DNA of 16,607 nt from an uncultured Oscillospiraceae bacterium (lineage in GTDB: Bacteria > Bacillota > Clostridia > Oscillospirales > Oscillospiraceae): assembly GCA_934533005.1 (NCBI GenBank), contig CAKTBC010000036.1, positions 1 through 16,607 on the forward strand, read 5' to 3'. Under the pieces are notes generated by a model. That model made no database searches. It was not told the DNA's origin and saw only the letters and a list, made by a program, of their open reading frames with translations. Each line of letters begins with the position of its first letter. The first letter of the stretch is position 1. Shown here in pieces: positions 1 to 6,579 of this stretch. The position numbers and the translations under genes were made by a program.

Positions 1-291
1 AGGGAGGAAAAGCATTTGTTCCGCTTTCTCTTCCAGTCGGACGCCTTTGCGCAGCGCTCGCTCGACGAGCTGATCGCTGCGGACGAGCTCACACCGGTGC
101 TCGAAGCGATTTCGCGTTCGGCGCACATTTCCGCGGAGCGGGCGCGCTCGGTGTTTCGCGTGCTGTTTCTGCTCGTCCATGGGTACGCGAGCATGTTTGC
201 CAATAACGCCATGACCGGCGGCGAATCGACCGTTGCCGATGACCTGAAGCTTGTCTTTGACCGTCTGCTGGCGGAGAATAGGGAGGAATGA
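1..291 (+). CDS. TetR/AcrR-type regulator, C-terminal part (5' end outside window)
   Basis: The frame is open from base 1 to a TGA at 289-291, so about 96 C-terminal residues are present and the gene start lies to the left. The piece is all helical in character and holds the stretch VHGYASMFANNAM, which resembles the ligand-binding and dimerisation half of TetR-family repressors. The N-terminal helix-turn-helix that would prove the family is outside the window. The next gene starts 2 nt after the stop, so the regulator is probably co-transcribed with the protease, mtnA and acetyltransferase genes behind it, and may control them; that control is inference. An internal TTG at 16 is not needed as a start. 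Confidence 0.7.
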   Translation, partial: REEKHLFRFLFQSDAFAQRSLDELIAADELTPVLEAISRSAHISAERARSVFRVLFLLVHGYASMFANNAMTGGESTVADDLKLVFDRLLAENREE

Positions 292-293
292 TC

Positions 294-1052
294 ATGCGGA
301 AGCTCTATGAGAAAAACACACTTACATTTGCGCTCGTCTGGATCGGCATCTATGTTGTCCTGCTGAGTCTGGCGGAAAACCTTTCGGACGCCCTGACCAA
401 AAACGCCGTAGCCGCGGTGCTCTGCGCGGCGATGACTGCTTTCCTTTTCCTATGGCTCGGAAAAAACGGCCTGCGGGAGCGCTTTGGTCTCTGCCGCCCG
501 GTTGGCGGCGCGGGGCGGTATTTTTACTATCTTCCGCTCGTTGTCATCGCGTCGGTGAATCTCTGGTGCGGCGTCACGCAGAAGTTTCCCGCCGGGATCA
601 CAGCGCTGTACGCGTTCCGCATGCTGTGCGTCGGCTTTTTAGAAGAGCTCATCTTCCGCGGCTTCCTTTATAAAGCGCTCTGCCGCGACGGAGAGCGAAA
701 AGCGGCCGTTATCTCCGCGCTCACGTTCGGTATTGGGCATATCGTGAACCTGCTCAACGGCGCGGAGCTCGTGCCGACGCTTTTGCAGATCGCGTACGCC
801 GTGGCGGTGGGCCTTCTGTTTGTTGTGCTCTTTTGCCGCTCCGGGAGCCTCGCGCCGTGCATCCTGACGCACGGCGTGCTGAACGCTTTAAGCGTGTTTT
901 CCATGGAGCCGGACTACCGGACACAATGCATCATCTCCCTCGTGCTCATCGCCCTCGCGGTTTCGTACAGCGTTTATCTTCTGCGGCGCGTCCCGGCGTT
1001 GACAAGCGGCGAGAGCTGTGCCAGAATGGAGAAAAACACCGAGGAGGGTTAA
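294..1052 (+). CDS. CPBP-family intramembrane metalloprotease
   Basis: A 252-residue polytopic membrane protein with the three CPBP (Abi/CAAX protease-like) motifs: EELIFRG at residues 117-123 (the EExxxR motif), FxxxH ending in His149, and HxxxN at 193-197. In characterised relatives these glutamate and histidine residues form the intramembrane catalytic site; the substrate here is unknown. Hydrophobic segments lie at about 10-28, 37-55, 76-92, 105-118, 165-182 and 212-230. I chose ATG 294 because the GGGAGG at 281-286 is 7 nt upstream; an in-frame ATG at 288 would sit 1 nt after that Shine-Dalgarno. The gene follows the TetR fragment with a 2-nt gap and precedes mtnA by 5 nt. CPBP proteins serve in prenyl-protein processing, bacteriocin immunity or signalling elsewhere, and nothing here selects among these. 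Confidence 0.85.
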   Translation: MRKLYEKNTLTFALVWIGIYVVLLSLAENLSDALTKNAVAAVLCAAMTAFLFLWLGKNGLRERFGLCRPVGGAGRYFYYLPLVVIASVNLWCGVTQKFPAGITALYAFRMLCVGFLEELIFRGFLYKALCRDGERKAAVISALTFGIGHIVNLLNGAELVPTLLQIAYAVAVGLLFVVLFCRSGSLAPCILTHGVLNALSVFSMEPDYRTQCIISLVLIALAVSYSVYLLRRVPALTSGESCARMEKNTEEG

Positions 1053-1057
1053 AAACC

Positions 1058-2116
1058 TTGAACGCTCTCGAACTCGATACCGTATTGCTCTCGCCTGACC
1101 GGACGTGTCTGGAAATTCTGGATCAGACGCTGCTGCCCGGCGAAGTGAAAACGCTGTACCTTTCGGATATGCACGACATCTGGGAAGCGATCTACTCGCT
1201 TCGCGTGCGCGGCGCACCGGCCATTGGCGTGTGCGCGGGGTACGCGCTCGCGCTGGCTGCCTCGCAGATCAATGAGGAAGAGAAAGACGCCTTTTTCGCG
1301 AAGCTTCGCGAAACGAAGGACTATCTTGCCTCCGCCCGCCCGACGGCGGTGAACCTCTTCTGGGCGCTCGACCGGATGTGGCAGACAGCGGAAAAGCACG
1401 CTGCAGAGAGCATCCCCGCCATCCGTGAAGCGCTTTTTTCCGAAGCGCAGCGCATCCGCGACGAGGACGTCGCCATCAGCCGCTCCATCGGCGAGTTGGG
1501 CTTCGGCCTTCTGCACCACGGCGACGGTATTCTCACGCACTGCAACGCCGGAACGCTCGCCACCGCAAAATACGGCACGGCGACCGCGCCGATGTACATC
1601 GCGCTCGAGCACGGCTGGAACGACCTTCGCGTCTACTGCGACGAAACGCGCCCGCTTCTGCAGGGCGCGCGGCTCACCGCGCTTGAAATGCACGCCGCAG
1701 GGCTGGACACAACGCTTCTTTGCGATAATGCAGCGTCGAGCCTGATGCGGAGTGGGGAGGTTAACATAATATTCGTTGGCTGCGACCGCGTAGCGCGAAA
1801 CGGCGACGCTGCGAACAAGATCGGCACCTCCGCCGTGGCGATTTTAGCGAAGCATTACGGCATCCCGTTTTATGTCTGCGCGCCGAGCTCCACGATCGAT
1901 ATGTCGCTCGCGTCCGGCGCGGAGATCCCCATCGAGCAGCGCGCCGCCGAGGAGGTCACGGAGATGTGGTACAAAAAACGCATGGCGCCGGAGGACGTTG
2001 GCGTATATAACCCCGCGTTTGATGTGACCGACCACTCGCTCATCACAGGCATCATCACCGAGCGCGGTATCTGTACGGCCCCCTTTGAGGACGCCTTCCG
2101 TGCCCTTGGGTTTTGA
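1058..2116 (+). CDS. mtnA: S-methyl-5-thioribose-1-phosphate isomerase
   Basis: A 352-residue MtnA, close to full family length. The enzyme converts 5-methylthioribose-1-phosphate to 5-methylthioribulose-1-phosphate in the cytoplasmic methionine salvage pathway. Family signatures are RGAPAIGV from about residue 51, HCNAGTLAT with the probable catalytic Cys162, CDNAASSLM, and VGCDRVARNGD with the probable catalytic Asp243, followed by NKIGTS. The frame stays open far upstream into the protease gene, but the protein homology begins only at NALELDTV. I therefore chose TTG 1058, 10 nt after AGGAGG (1042-1047); no in-frame ATG is plausible. The gene is embedded between the protease (5-nt gap) and the acetyltransferase (14-nt gap). 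No other salvage gene (mtnK, mtnN, mtnB-E or the aldolase shunt) is visible. Related isomerases such as eIF2B-type or ribose-1,5-bisphosphate isomerase are less likely given these motifs. Confidence 0.95.
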   Translation: MNALELDTVLLSPDRTCLEILDQTLLPGEVKTLYLSDMHDIWEAIYSLRVRGAPAIGVCAGYALALAASQINEEEKDAFFAKLRETKDYLASARPTAVNLFWALDRMWQTAEKHAAESIPAIREALFSEAQRIRDEDVAISRSIGELGFGLLHHGDGILTHCNAGTLATAKYGTATAPMYIALEHGWNDLRVYCDETRPLLQGARLTALEMHAAGLDTTLLCDNAASSLMRSGEVNIIFVGCDRVARNGDAANKIGTSAVAILAKHYGIPFYVCAPSSTIDMSLASGAEIPIEQRAAEEVTEMWYKKRMAPEDVGVYNPAFDVTDHSLITGIITERGICTAPFEDAFRALGF

Positions 2117-2130
2117 GCGGAGGTGCTTCC

Positions 2131-2766
2131 ATGATAGGACCCGATCCGAACAGCATCTATCCCAACGAAAGCCTCAAACAGGTCGTGTTCATTAAAAATG
2201 TCATTACCCGGCCCAACATCCTCGTTGGGGAGTATACGTACTACGACGATAAAGACGGTGCGGAAAAATTTGAGGAGCACGTCACCCATCATTACGATTT
2301 TCTGGGCGACCGGCTCATTATCGGCAAATTCTGCGCCATCGCGAAGGGCATTGAGTTTGTGATGAACGGCGCAAACCACCGCATGAACAGCGTAACGACC
2401 TACCCGTTCAACATCATGGGCGGCGGCTGGGAAAAGTTTGCGCCCTCGCTCGATGATCTGCCGCTCAAGGGCGACACGGTCGTCGGAAACGACGTGTGGA
2501 TCGGGCAGAATGTAACGGTGATGCCGGGCGTTCACATTGGCGACGGCGCGATCATCGCCGCCAATTCCGTTGTGGCAAAGGATGTTCCGCCATACTGTGT
2601 TGCGGGCGGCAATCCCTGCCGCGTGCTCCGGCAGCGGTTCGATGAAGAGCTAACAGCGTATCTTTTAGAGCTCAAGTGGTGGGACTGGGATGCGGAAAAG
2701 ATCTTCCGCAACATGGAAGCGCTCTGCAGCGGCGATTTCAATAAGATACGGAACATAAAGGATTAA
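2131..2766 (+). CDS. Vat/CatB-type xenobiotic O-acetyltransferase
   Basis: A 211-residue left-handed beta-helix acetyltransferase. From memory it reads much like Vat streptogramin A acetyltransferases from start to end: GPDP at the N-terminus, ILVGEYTYYD at about 30-39, MNGANHRM with the probable catalytic His83, YPFN, the segment LPLKGD at 110-115, GNDVWIG at 119-125, IGDGAIIAA and VAGGNP. Vat enzymes acetylate streptogramin A antibiotics with acetyl-CoA; the wider family also acetylates chloramphenicol and sugars. ATG 2131 is preceded by GGAGG at 2119-2123 with 7-nt spacing, and the gene lies 14 nt after mtnA. A strong hairpin follows the stop. Whether the protein confers resistance cannot be read from sequence, since many gut Clostridia carry family members of unknown substrate. 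Confidence 0.88.
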   Translation: MIGPDPNSIYPNESLKQVVFIKNVITRPNILVGEYTYYDDKDGAEKFEEHVTHHYDFLGDRLIIGKFCAIAKGIEFVMNGANHRMNSVTTYPFNIMGGGWEKFAPSLDDLPLKGDTVVGNDVWIGQNVTVMPGVHIGDGAIIAANSVVAKDVPPYCVAGGNPCRVLRQRFDEELTAYLLELKWWDWDAEKIFRNMEALCSGDFNKIRNIKD

Positions 2767-2773
2767 ACGAAAG

Positions 2774-2810
2774 CAGCAAGCCCCGGGCACCCAATGTCCG
2801 GGGCTTGCTG
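2774..2810. terminator. bidirectional transcription terminator hairpin
   Basis: A perfect 13-bp GC-rich stem (2774-2786 with 2798-2810) with an 11-nt loop lies between the convergent acetyltransferase and lipoprotein genes. Read on the - strand the stem is followed by CTTTCGTTT; on the + strand no T-tract follows. It therefore fits best as the terminator of the - strand lipoprotein gene, with some effect in the + direction. Confidence 0.75.
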
Positions 2811-2835
2811 TATGTGCGGCCAGAGAAGAGATAAA

Positions 2836-4206
2836 TTAATACCCAAACAACCGGCTGACAACGGTGCCGTCTATGGCGTTGAGCGTCAGCATGGGCTGCG
2901 TGGTGCTGCCGGAAGCCATGTGCATAGACTCGGAGGCGTCGTTCCCCGGCTCGTACCAGCACCAGCTTCCCCGGAAATCCCACACGGGGACGATCGTTCC
3001 CTGCAAAGAGCCCTTATCCCGGATGCGCATGAGGGTGAGAGAAACCTCGGTGATGGTCACATCCATGCGCGTTTCAAAGCCGTTGAGCTTGTCGAGCTCA
3101 ACAAGCGTGTAGCTTTCCGACGGCCCGGTGATCACCACGGGCAGCATCGTATCCGCGACCGCCGCGATCTCTTCAAACGGCAGCAGCGCAGCACTATCTT
3201 CCAGTACGTTTGTCTCATCGCTGGGAGAATACCACTCAAACGAGAGAAGACCTTCCTTCCCGACGCAGATCTGGATGTTTTCCATGTACCAGGATACCGT
3301 GTCGCCTTTTGCCCCTTCGCTGCTGTTGTAAAATTCATACTTATAGGATTCCCGTGTACCGTCGGCGCGGAAGTGATCCTGTCGGACACTGGATAGGCGG
3401 ATGCCGTTTACTGTAGGCGTGTAATAGAGCCGCCACACGCCCGGCTCCCATTCCTGCGCATCGTCCAGCGCCATGCCGGCAAGACCCAGTTCCTGCATCA
3501 GCGCATCGGCCAGATCGACGGCCTTTTCCAGAGAAAAATCCGCCCGGCCGTTGCCCGCCTGAGCCGTGCTGTATTTATAGTCTCGTTGGATGATTTGCGC
3601 GTACCGGAGATTATTATCGATCGAGACATCGTAGATGACTCCGTCTACCGCGGCGGAGCCGCAGACGGTCTTCGGATCATCGGAATCGGAGAAGCCATGA
3701 ATCACGGGCTTTTCCTCCGGCGCCTTGGCGATTTCTGCCGTATAGTAGGCGTTCAGCTCCTCGCGGCGCTTCTCCCGCTGCTCCGCTGTTTGTGTGGGGG
3801 AGTCCGGATCGGACGACCATTCCGGGGAGTTGATGCGGTCGAGAATTTCCTGCAGTTCCTGCTTTGTCTGGGCGCAGCCATAAAGCGGCGCGTCCTTCAA
3901 AAGCACGCGCAGAAGGTTGTCCACATCGGCCTGCGTAAATTCGCCCGGCGTCACAGAGGCAACAGGGAGTATGACGCCCTGCTCGGCGGATACTCGTGCA
4001 TCGGCGCGGATCGTGAGCTTTCCTTCCTGGGCCGTCCACTCTCCGGTAAACGAATCCGGGAAGGTATACGCCGTCTGTTCCCCGGCGCTCTTCTCGATAA
4101 GCATGGTTTGATTGAAGCTTGCGGGCTCTGCCGCCGGTAGGCTGCCGCAGCCGGACAGCGCGGCGACAAGCAGCGCGGCGGCCCAGCACAAGGTTTTTCG
4201 TTTCAT
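2836..4206 (-). CDS. secreted lipoprotein, DUF6034-like, probable target of adjacent two-component system
   Basis: A 456-residue protein with a lipoprotein signal peptide: MKRK, a hydrophobic stretch, then lipobox LSGC with the acylated Cys20. The mature part is acidic and has no further membrane span, so it should be tethered to the outer face of the membrane. The region with FTGEWT, then a beta-rich stretch and PGEFTQADVDNLLRVLL (about 55-105) resembles DUF6034 lipoproteins of gut Firmicutes from memory; this family has no known activity. An acidic/polar segment (about 128-165) follows, then a long beta-rich C-terminal part. An AAAGGA ribosome binding site lies about 10 nt before ATG 4206. 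The gene follows the kinase gene by 69 nt, in the same direction, but has its own promoter with the same repeat as the regulator gene. It may act as a partner or target of the sensor; that is inference. Confidence 0.75.
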   Translation of the reverse strand: MKRKTLCWAAALLVAALSGCGSLPAAEPASFNQTMLIEKSAGEQTAYTFPDSFTGEWTAQEGKLTIRADARVSAEQGVILPVASVTPGEFTQADVDNLLRVLLKDAPLYGCAQTKQELQEILDRINSPEWSSDPDSPTQTAEQREKRREELNAYYTAEIAKAPEEKPVIHGFSDSDDPKTVCGSAAVDGVIYDVSIDNNLRYAQIIQRDYKYSTAQAGNGRADFSLEKAVDLADALMQELGLAGMALDDAQEWEPGVWRLYYTPTVNGIRLSSVRQDHFRADGTRESYKYEFYNSSEGAKGDTVSWYMENIQICVGKEGLLSFEWYSPSDETNVLEDSAALLPFEEIAAVADTMLPVVITGPSESYTLVELDKLNGFETRMDVTITEVSLTLMRIRDKGSLQGTIVPVWDFRGSWCWYEPGNDASESMHMASGSTTQPMLTLNAIDGTVVSRLFGY

Positions 4207-4236
4207 TTCAACGCATCCTTTCTTTTGGATGGTTCC

Positions 4237-4281
4237 AGCATAGCAGACTAAAAACGCAAAGGGGTTACCGCCGTATTACCG
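4237..4281 (-). promoter_or_regulatory. promoter with response-regulator direct repeats, upstream of the lipoprotein gene
   Basis: Read on +, TTACCG at 4265-4270 and TTACCG at 4276-4281 are spaced 11 bp start to start. A third, degenerate TTACGG follows at 4287-4292. Downstream for the - strand gene, after exactly 22 nt, comes the -10-like TATGCT (4237-4242 on +: AGCATA). The -35 position is poor, as expected for an activated promoter. The distal repeat overlaps the end of the kinase gene, whose TAA stop is part of the motif. The identical architecture precedes the response regulator gene at 6350-6394. Confidence 0.65.
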
Positions 4282-5667
4282 TTCCTTTACGGTTTTGCCT
4301 CCCGGCAGCACGATGCGCGCCGTCGTCCCCTCGCCGGGCGCGCTTTCAAGCGTCAGCGTCCCGCCGTGAACGGCGGCGATCTCCTGCACGAGCGCCAGCC
4401 CCAAACCGAAGCCACCGCTCGCCCTGCTGCGGGAGGGATCGCCCGTATAGAACGCCTCGGTCACTCTTGGCAGATCTTCCGCCGGAATGCCCCGGCCATG
4501 ATCCGTGACGGTAAAGCCGGTTGCATCGGCAGAAATGGAAACGATCTGCCCCGGTGCGGATGCCTTGGCGCTGTTCTCCACAAGGTTTACAAGAGCACTG
4601 CACATCAGCTCCGTGTCCACAAAGAGCGAGACGGCACGGCAGTCCGTTTCGAGTGAAACGCCGTATTTCCGGCAGACGCCTTCGGTGAGCTGCCGTACCT
4701 GGGAGAGAAGCTCCGGGACAGACGCCGCAGAAAATGCGGCGTTCTTTTTTGCGGAAAGCAGCGTCAACAGCTTTCGTACCATAGCATCCAGCCAATGGAG
4801 CTGGCGATCCATGCTTTCCAGAAGCGCCGTCTGCTTTTCCTCGGGCAGATAGACTGTTTGCAGGGTGTTCACGTTCAGGAGGAGAGAAGTCAGCGGTGTT
4901 TTCAATTCATGCGTCACAGCGGCGGTGAAGAGCCTTTGCCGATCGCTGCGCTCCTGCAGGGCGGCTACATGGCTTTCCACTGCGAGAGCCATCTGATTGA
5001 AATCCTGCGCCAGCGCTCCCACCTCGTCGGCGGCTGAAACGGGAACGCGCTGACTGTAGTTCCCGGCGGCAACACGTCCTGCCGCTTCCGAAAGCTCTGA
5101 AAGCGGGCGTAGCGTCCGTCCGACCAGACAACGCACCGCAGCGAGCCCCAGCAGCACAGCGGCGAGCGCCAGCAGAACAAAGCGGATGGCAAGCTCCCAA
5201 ACCTGCGAATGGATATAAGTGGCTTCGGCGACAAGATATATTTTGCACGCCTCGCCCTGTATTTCCGAGGCTTTACCAAGAACAAGAAAGTGCCTGCCCT
5301 GGGCGTGGACGCGCGCGGATGCCGCTGCGCCGCCGGAAGAGGCCGCCAGACAGCTTTCCGGATCGATCGGCGTGGATGCGGACAGACATTCTCCATTGAC
5401 ATAGAGCGCGCACCCCGCCACGCCGCAGCTGCGAAAGCAATGGGTCAGAAAGACTTTCCGGGAAAGGTCAGAGCCGATCTTGTATGGAGTCTGGTAAACG
5501 GCGGTCTCAAAAGCGACAGCCAGCTCGTCGAGAGAATCCTGCGAGCGCTGCAAAAGAGCGCCGTAAGACTGCTCGCCCACCTGCCAGAGCATGGCCGCGC
5601 AGAGCCCGGCTGCCACCAGCGAGAGGATCACGGCACAGAGCGCTGTGATTTTCGTTTTCAGCTTCAT
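4276..5667 (-). CDS. membrane sensor histidine kinase, OmpR-partner type
   Basis: A 463-residue kinase with full domain order. It has TM1 at about 7-28, an extracytoplasmic sensor region at about 29-155 that holds several cysteines and no domain I recognise, and TM2 at about 158-183. A HAMP linker follows at about 184-236, then HisKA with the phosphoacceptor His253 in VTHELKTPLT. The HATPase_c domain has an N-box (N361, E364, N365), a G1 box DHGRGIP starting at D389, and a G2 box GGFGLGL at 418-424. ATG 5667 overlaps the TGA of the regulator gene (4-nt overlap, 5664-5667) with GGAGG just upstream; the open frame further upstream to 5793 lies inside the regulator gene and is not used. The kinase would phosphorylate the co-encoded regulator. 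The stimulus is unknown; envelope or antimicrobial stress is possible but not shown. Confidence 0.93.
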   Translation of the reverse strand: MKLKTKITALCAVILSLVAAGLCAAMLWQVGEQSYGALLQRSQDSLDELAVAFETAVYQTPYKIGSDLSRKVFLTHCFRSCGVAGCALYVNGECLSASTPIDPESCLAASSGGAAASARVHAQGRHFLVLGKASEIQGEACKIYLVAEATYIHSQVWELAIRFVLLALAAVLLGLAAVRCLVGRTLRPLSELSEAAGRVAAGNYSQRVPVSAADEVGALAQDFNQMALAVESHVAALQERSDRQRLFTAAVTHELKTPLTSLLLNVNTLQTVYLPEEKQTALLESMDRQLHWLDAMVRKLLTLLSAKKNAAFSAASVPELLSQVRQLTEGVCRKYGVSLETDCRAVSLFVDTELMCSALVNLVENSAKASAPGQIVSISADATGFTVTDHGRGIPAEDLPRVTEAFYTGDPSRSRASGGFGLGLALVQEIAAVHGGTLTLESAPGEGTTARIVLPGGKTVKER

Positions 5668-6326
5668 CGTTCCTCCAGCCGGTATCCGGCCTTGGCGACG
5701 GTTCGTATTTCGTCCGCGAGACCAAGCTTTTTTCGGAGATTGGCGATCCGGACATCGACGGTGCGGATGTCCCCGAAGTAGTCCTCGCCCCAAATCTCGT
5801 TGAGAATGCGGTCGCGGGAAACGGTGCGGTTTTTGTTTTTCATCAGCACCGCCAGCACATCAAATTCCAGCGGGGGAAGGGGAAAGTCCTCGCCGTTCCG
5901 CGTCAGACGGCGGTTGCGGTTATCCAGCGTCAGATCGCGGAAACGGTATACCTCGTTCAGCTTCCCGAAGCGCCGGAGCACCTTTTCCATGCGCACCATC
6001 AGCGCGAGCATGTCAAAGGGCTTAGCGATGTAGTCCTCTGCACCGCCGCGAAGCCCCAGCACCTCGTGCTGCGCGTCCCCCATGGCGGTGAGGCAGATCA
6101 CCGGTATATCGTATTTCCGCAGCTCCGGGAGCAGCGCAAAGCCGTCCAGCCCCGGCAGCATCATGTCCAGCAGTGCGAGATCGTAGCTGTGATCCGCTTC
6201 CAGCGCGTCCCGGACGGTTAGTCCGTTATCAAAGACGGCGACGGCATAGCCGGCGCATTCGAGATTCAGCTTTACCGCTTCGGCAATGGCGGCGTCATCC
6301 TCAATCATCAAAATACGATTGCTCAT
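5664..6326 (-). CDS. OmpR/PhoB-family response regulator
   Basis: A 220-residue transcription factor. The N-terminal receiver has the acidic pair E9/D10/D11, phospho-acceptor Asp54 in LLDMMLPG, Thr80, and Lys102 in the AKPF motif. The C-terminal winged helix (about 125-220) has the usual LPPLEFDVLAVLM, the recognition-helix segment VDVRIANLRKKLG and the terminal wing GYRL. The start at ATG 6326 is preceded by AGGGGAG. The kinase gene overlaps its end by 4 nt, so the two are translationally coupled and form a cognate pair. A direct repeat with 11-bp phasing, the usual arrangement for dimers of this family, lies 52-68 nt upstream of its own start codon and recurs before the lipoprotein gene, which suggests autoregulation. 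Confidence 0.95.
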   Translation of the reverse strand: MSNRILMIEDDAAIAEAVKLNLECAGYAVAVFDNGLTVRDALEADHSYDLALLDMMLPGLDGFALLPELRKYDIPVICLTAMGDAQHEVLGLRGGAEDYIAKPFDMLALMVRMEKVLRRFGKLNEVYRFRDLTLDNRNRRLTRNGEDFPLPPLEFDVLAVLMKNKNRTVSRDRILNEIWGEDYFGDIRTVDVRIANLRKKLGLADEIRTVAKAGYRLEER

Positions 6327-6349
6327 AGCATCATCTCCCCTTACCTTTT

Positions 6350-6394
6350 ATTCTACCATAGCCGGGCGCGCGGGTGTTTACCGAAATGTTACCG
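6350..6394 (-). promoter_or_regulatory. autoregulated promoter of the two-component operon
   Basis: Read on +, TTACCG at 6378-6383 and TTACCG at 6389-6394 form an 11-bp-phased direct repeat. Exactly 22 nt further in the direction of transcription comes the -10-like TAGAAT (ATTCTA on + at 6350-6355). No good -35 is present; the proximal repeat reaches the -35 position. Repeat sequence, phasing and distance to the -10 are the same as in the lipoprotein promoter at 4237-4281. Confidence 0.65.
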
Positions 6395-6445
6395 ATGCAT
6401 ACACAGCTCGATGATCCACGCCCGAACCGCTTCTCCGATGTTCAT
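6389..6445 (-). pseudogene. 18-codon remnant of an XRE-type HTH gene, or leader peptide
   Basis: On the - strand, ATG at 6445 follows an AAGGGGG ribosome-binding-like stretch and opens an 18-residue frame, MNIGEAVRAWIIELCMHR, ending in TAA. The start of many small clostridial XRE regulators reads like MxIGEAIRxRILELCxER, so this looks like the preserved beginning of such a gene cut off after one helix. The TAA stop is contained in the distal response-regulator repeat (6389-6394). It may be dead sequence kept as a promoter upstream region, or a translated leader. The assignment rests on a short memory-based match. Confidence 0.4.
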
Positions 6446-6484
6446 GCATATGCCCCCTTTACGGAAGAGCATGTCCAGAAGCAC

Positions 6485-6531
6485 TTGAACAGATTAACTC
6501 TTTCGAGTTATAATCATCTCAAATGAGTTAA
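6485..6531 (+). promoter_or_regulatory. sigma-A-type promoter with GAGTTA operator-like repeats
   Basis: TTGAAC (6485-6490), an 18-nt spacer and TATAAT (6509-6514) form a good vegetative promoter for the gene at 6580. The spacer and -10 carry a perfect inverted repeat, TAACTC (6495-6500), tttc, GAGTTA (6505-6510). A second GAGTTA follows at 6525-6530, about 20 bp further. This layout suggests a repressor binding over the promoter; the protein is not identifiable here. Confidence 0.65.
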
Positions 6532-6579
6532 CGCGAAAACATCGACTACAGCAAAATTCGTGTAAGGAGAGCATTGAGA

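Noticed and set aside
833..1057. N-terminal extension of mtnA to an ATG at 833
   Set aside because: The extension lies inside the protease gene, has no family similarity, and a ribosome binding site with TTG 1058 fits the start of the homologous region.
2113..2130. Acetyltransferase start at TTG 2113
   Set aside because: It overlaps the end of mtnA and lies before the ribosome binding site GGAGG at 2119-2123, which serves ATG 2131.
5668..5793. Longer histidine kinase starting at 5793
   Set aside because: The extra residues are Arg-rich antisense-like translation of the regulator gene; ATG 5667 has GGAGG and precedes a normal first membrane span.
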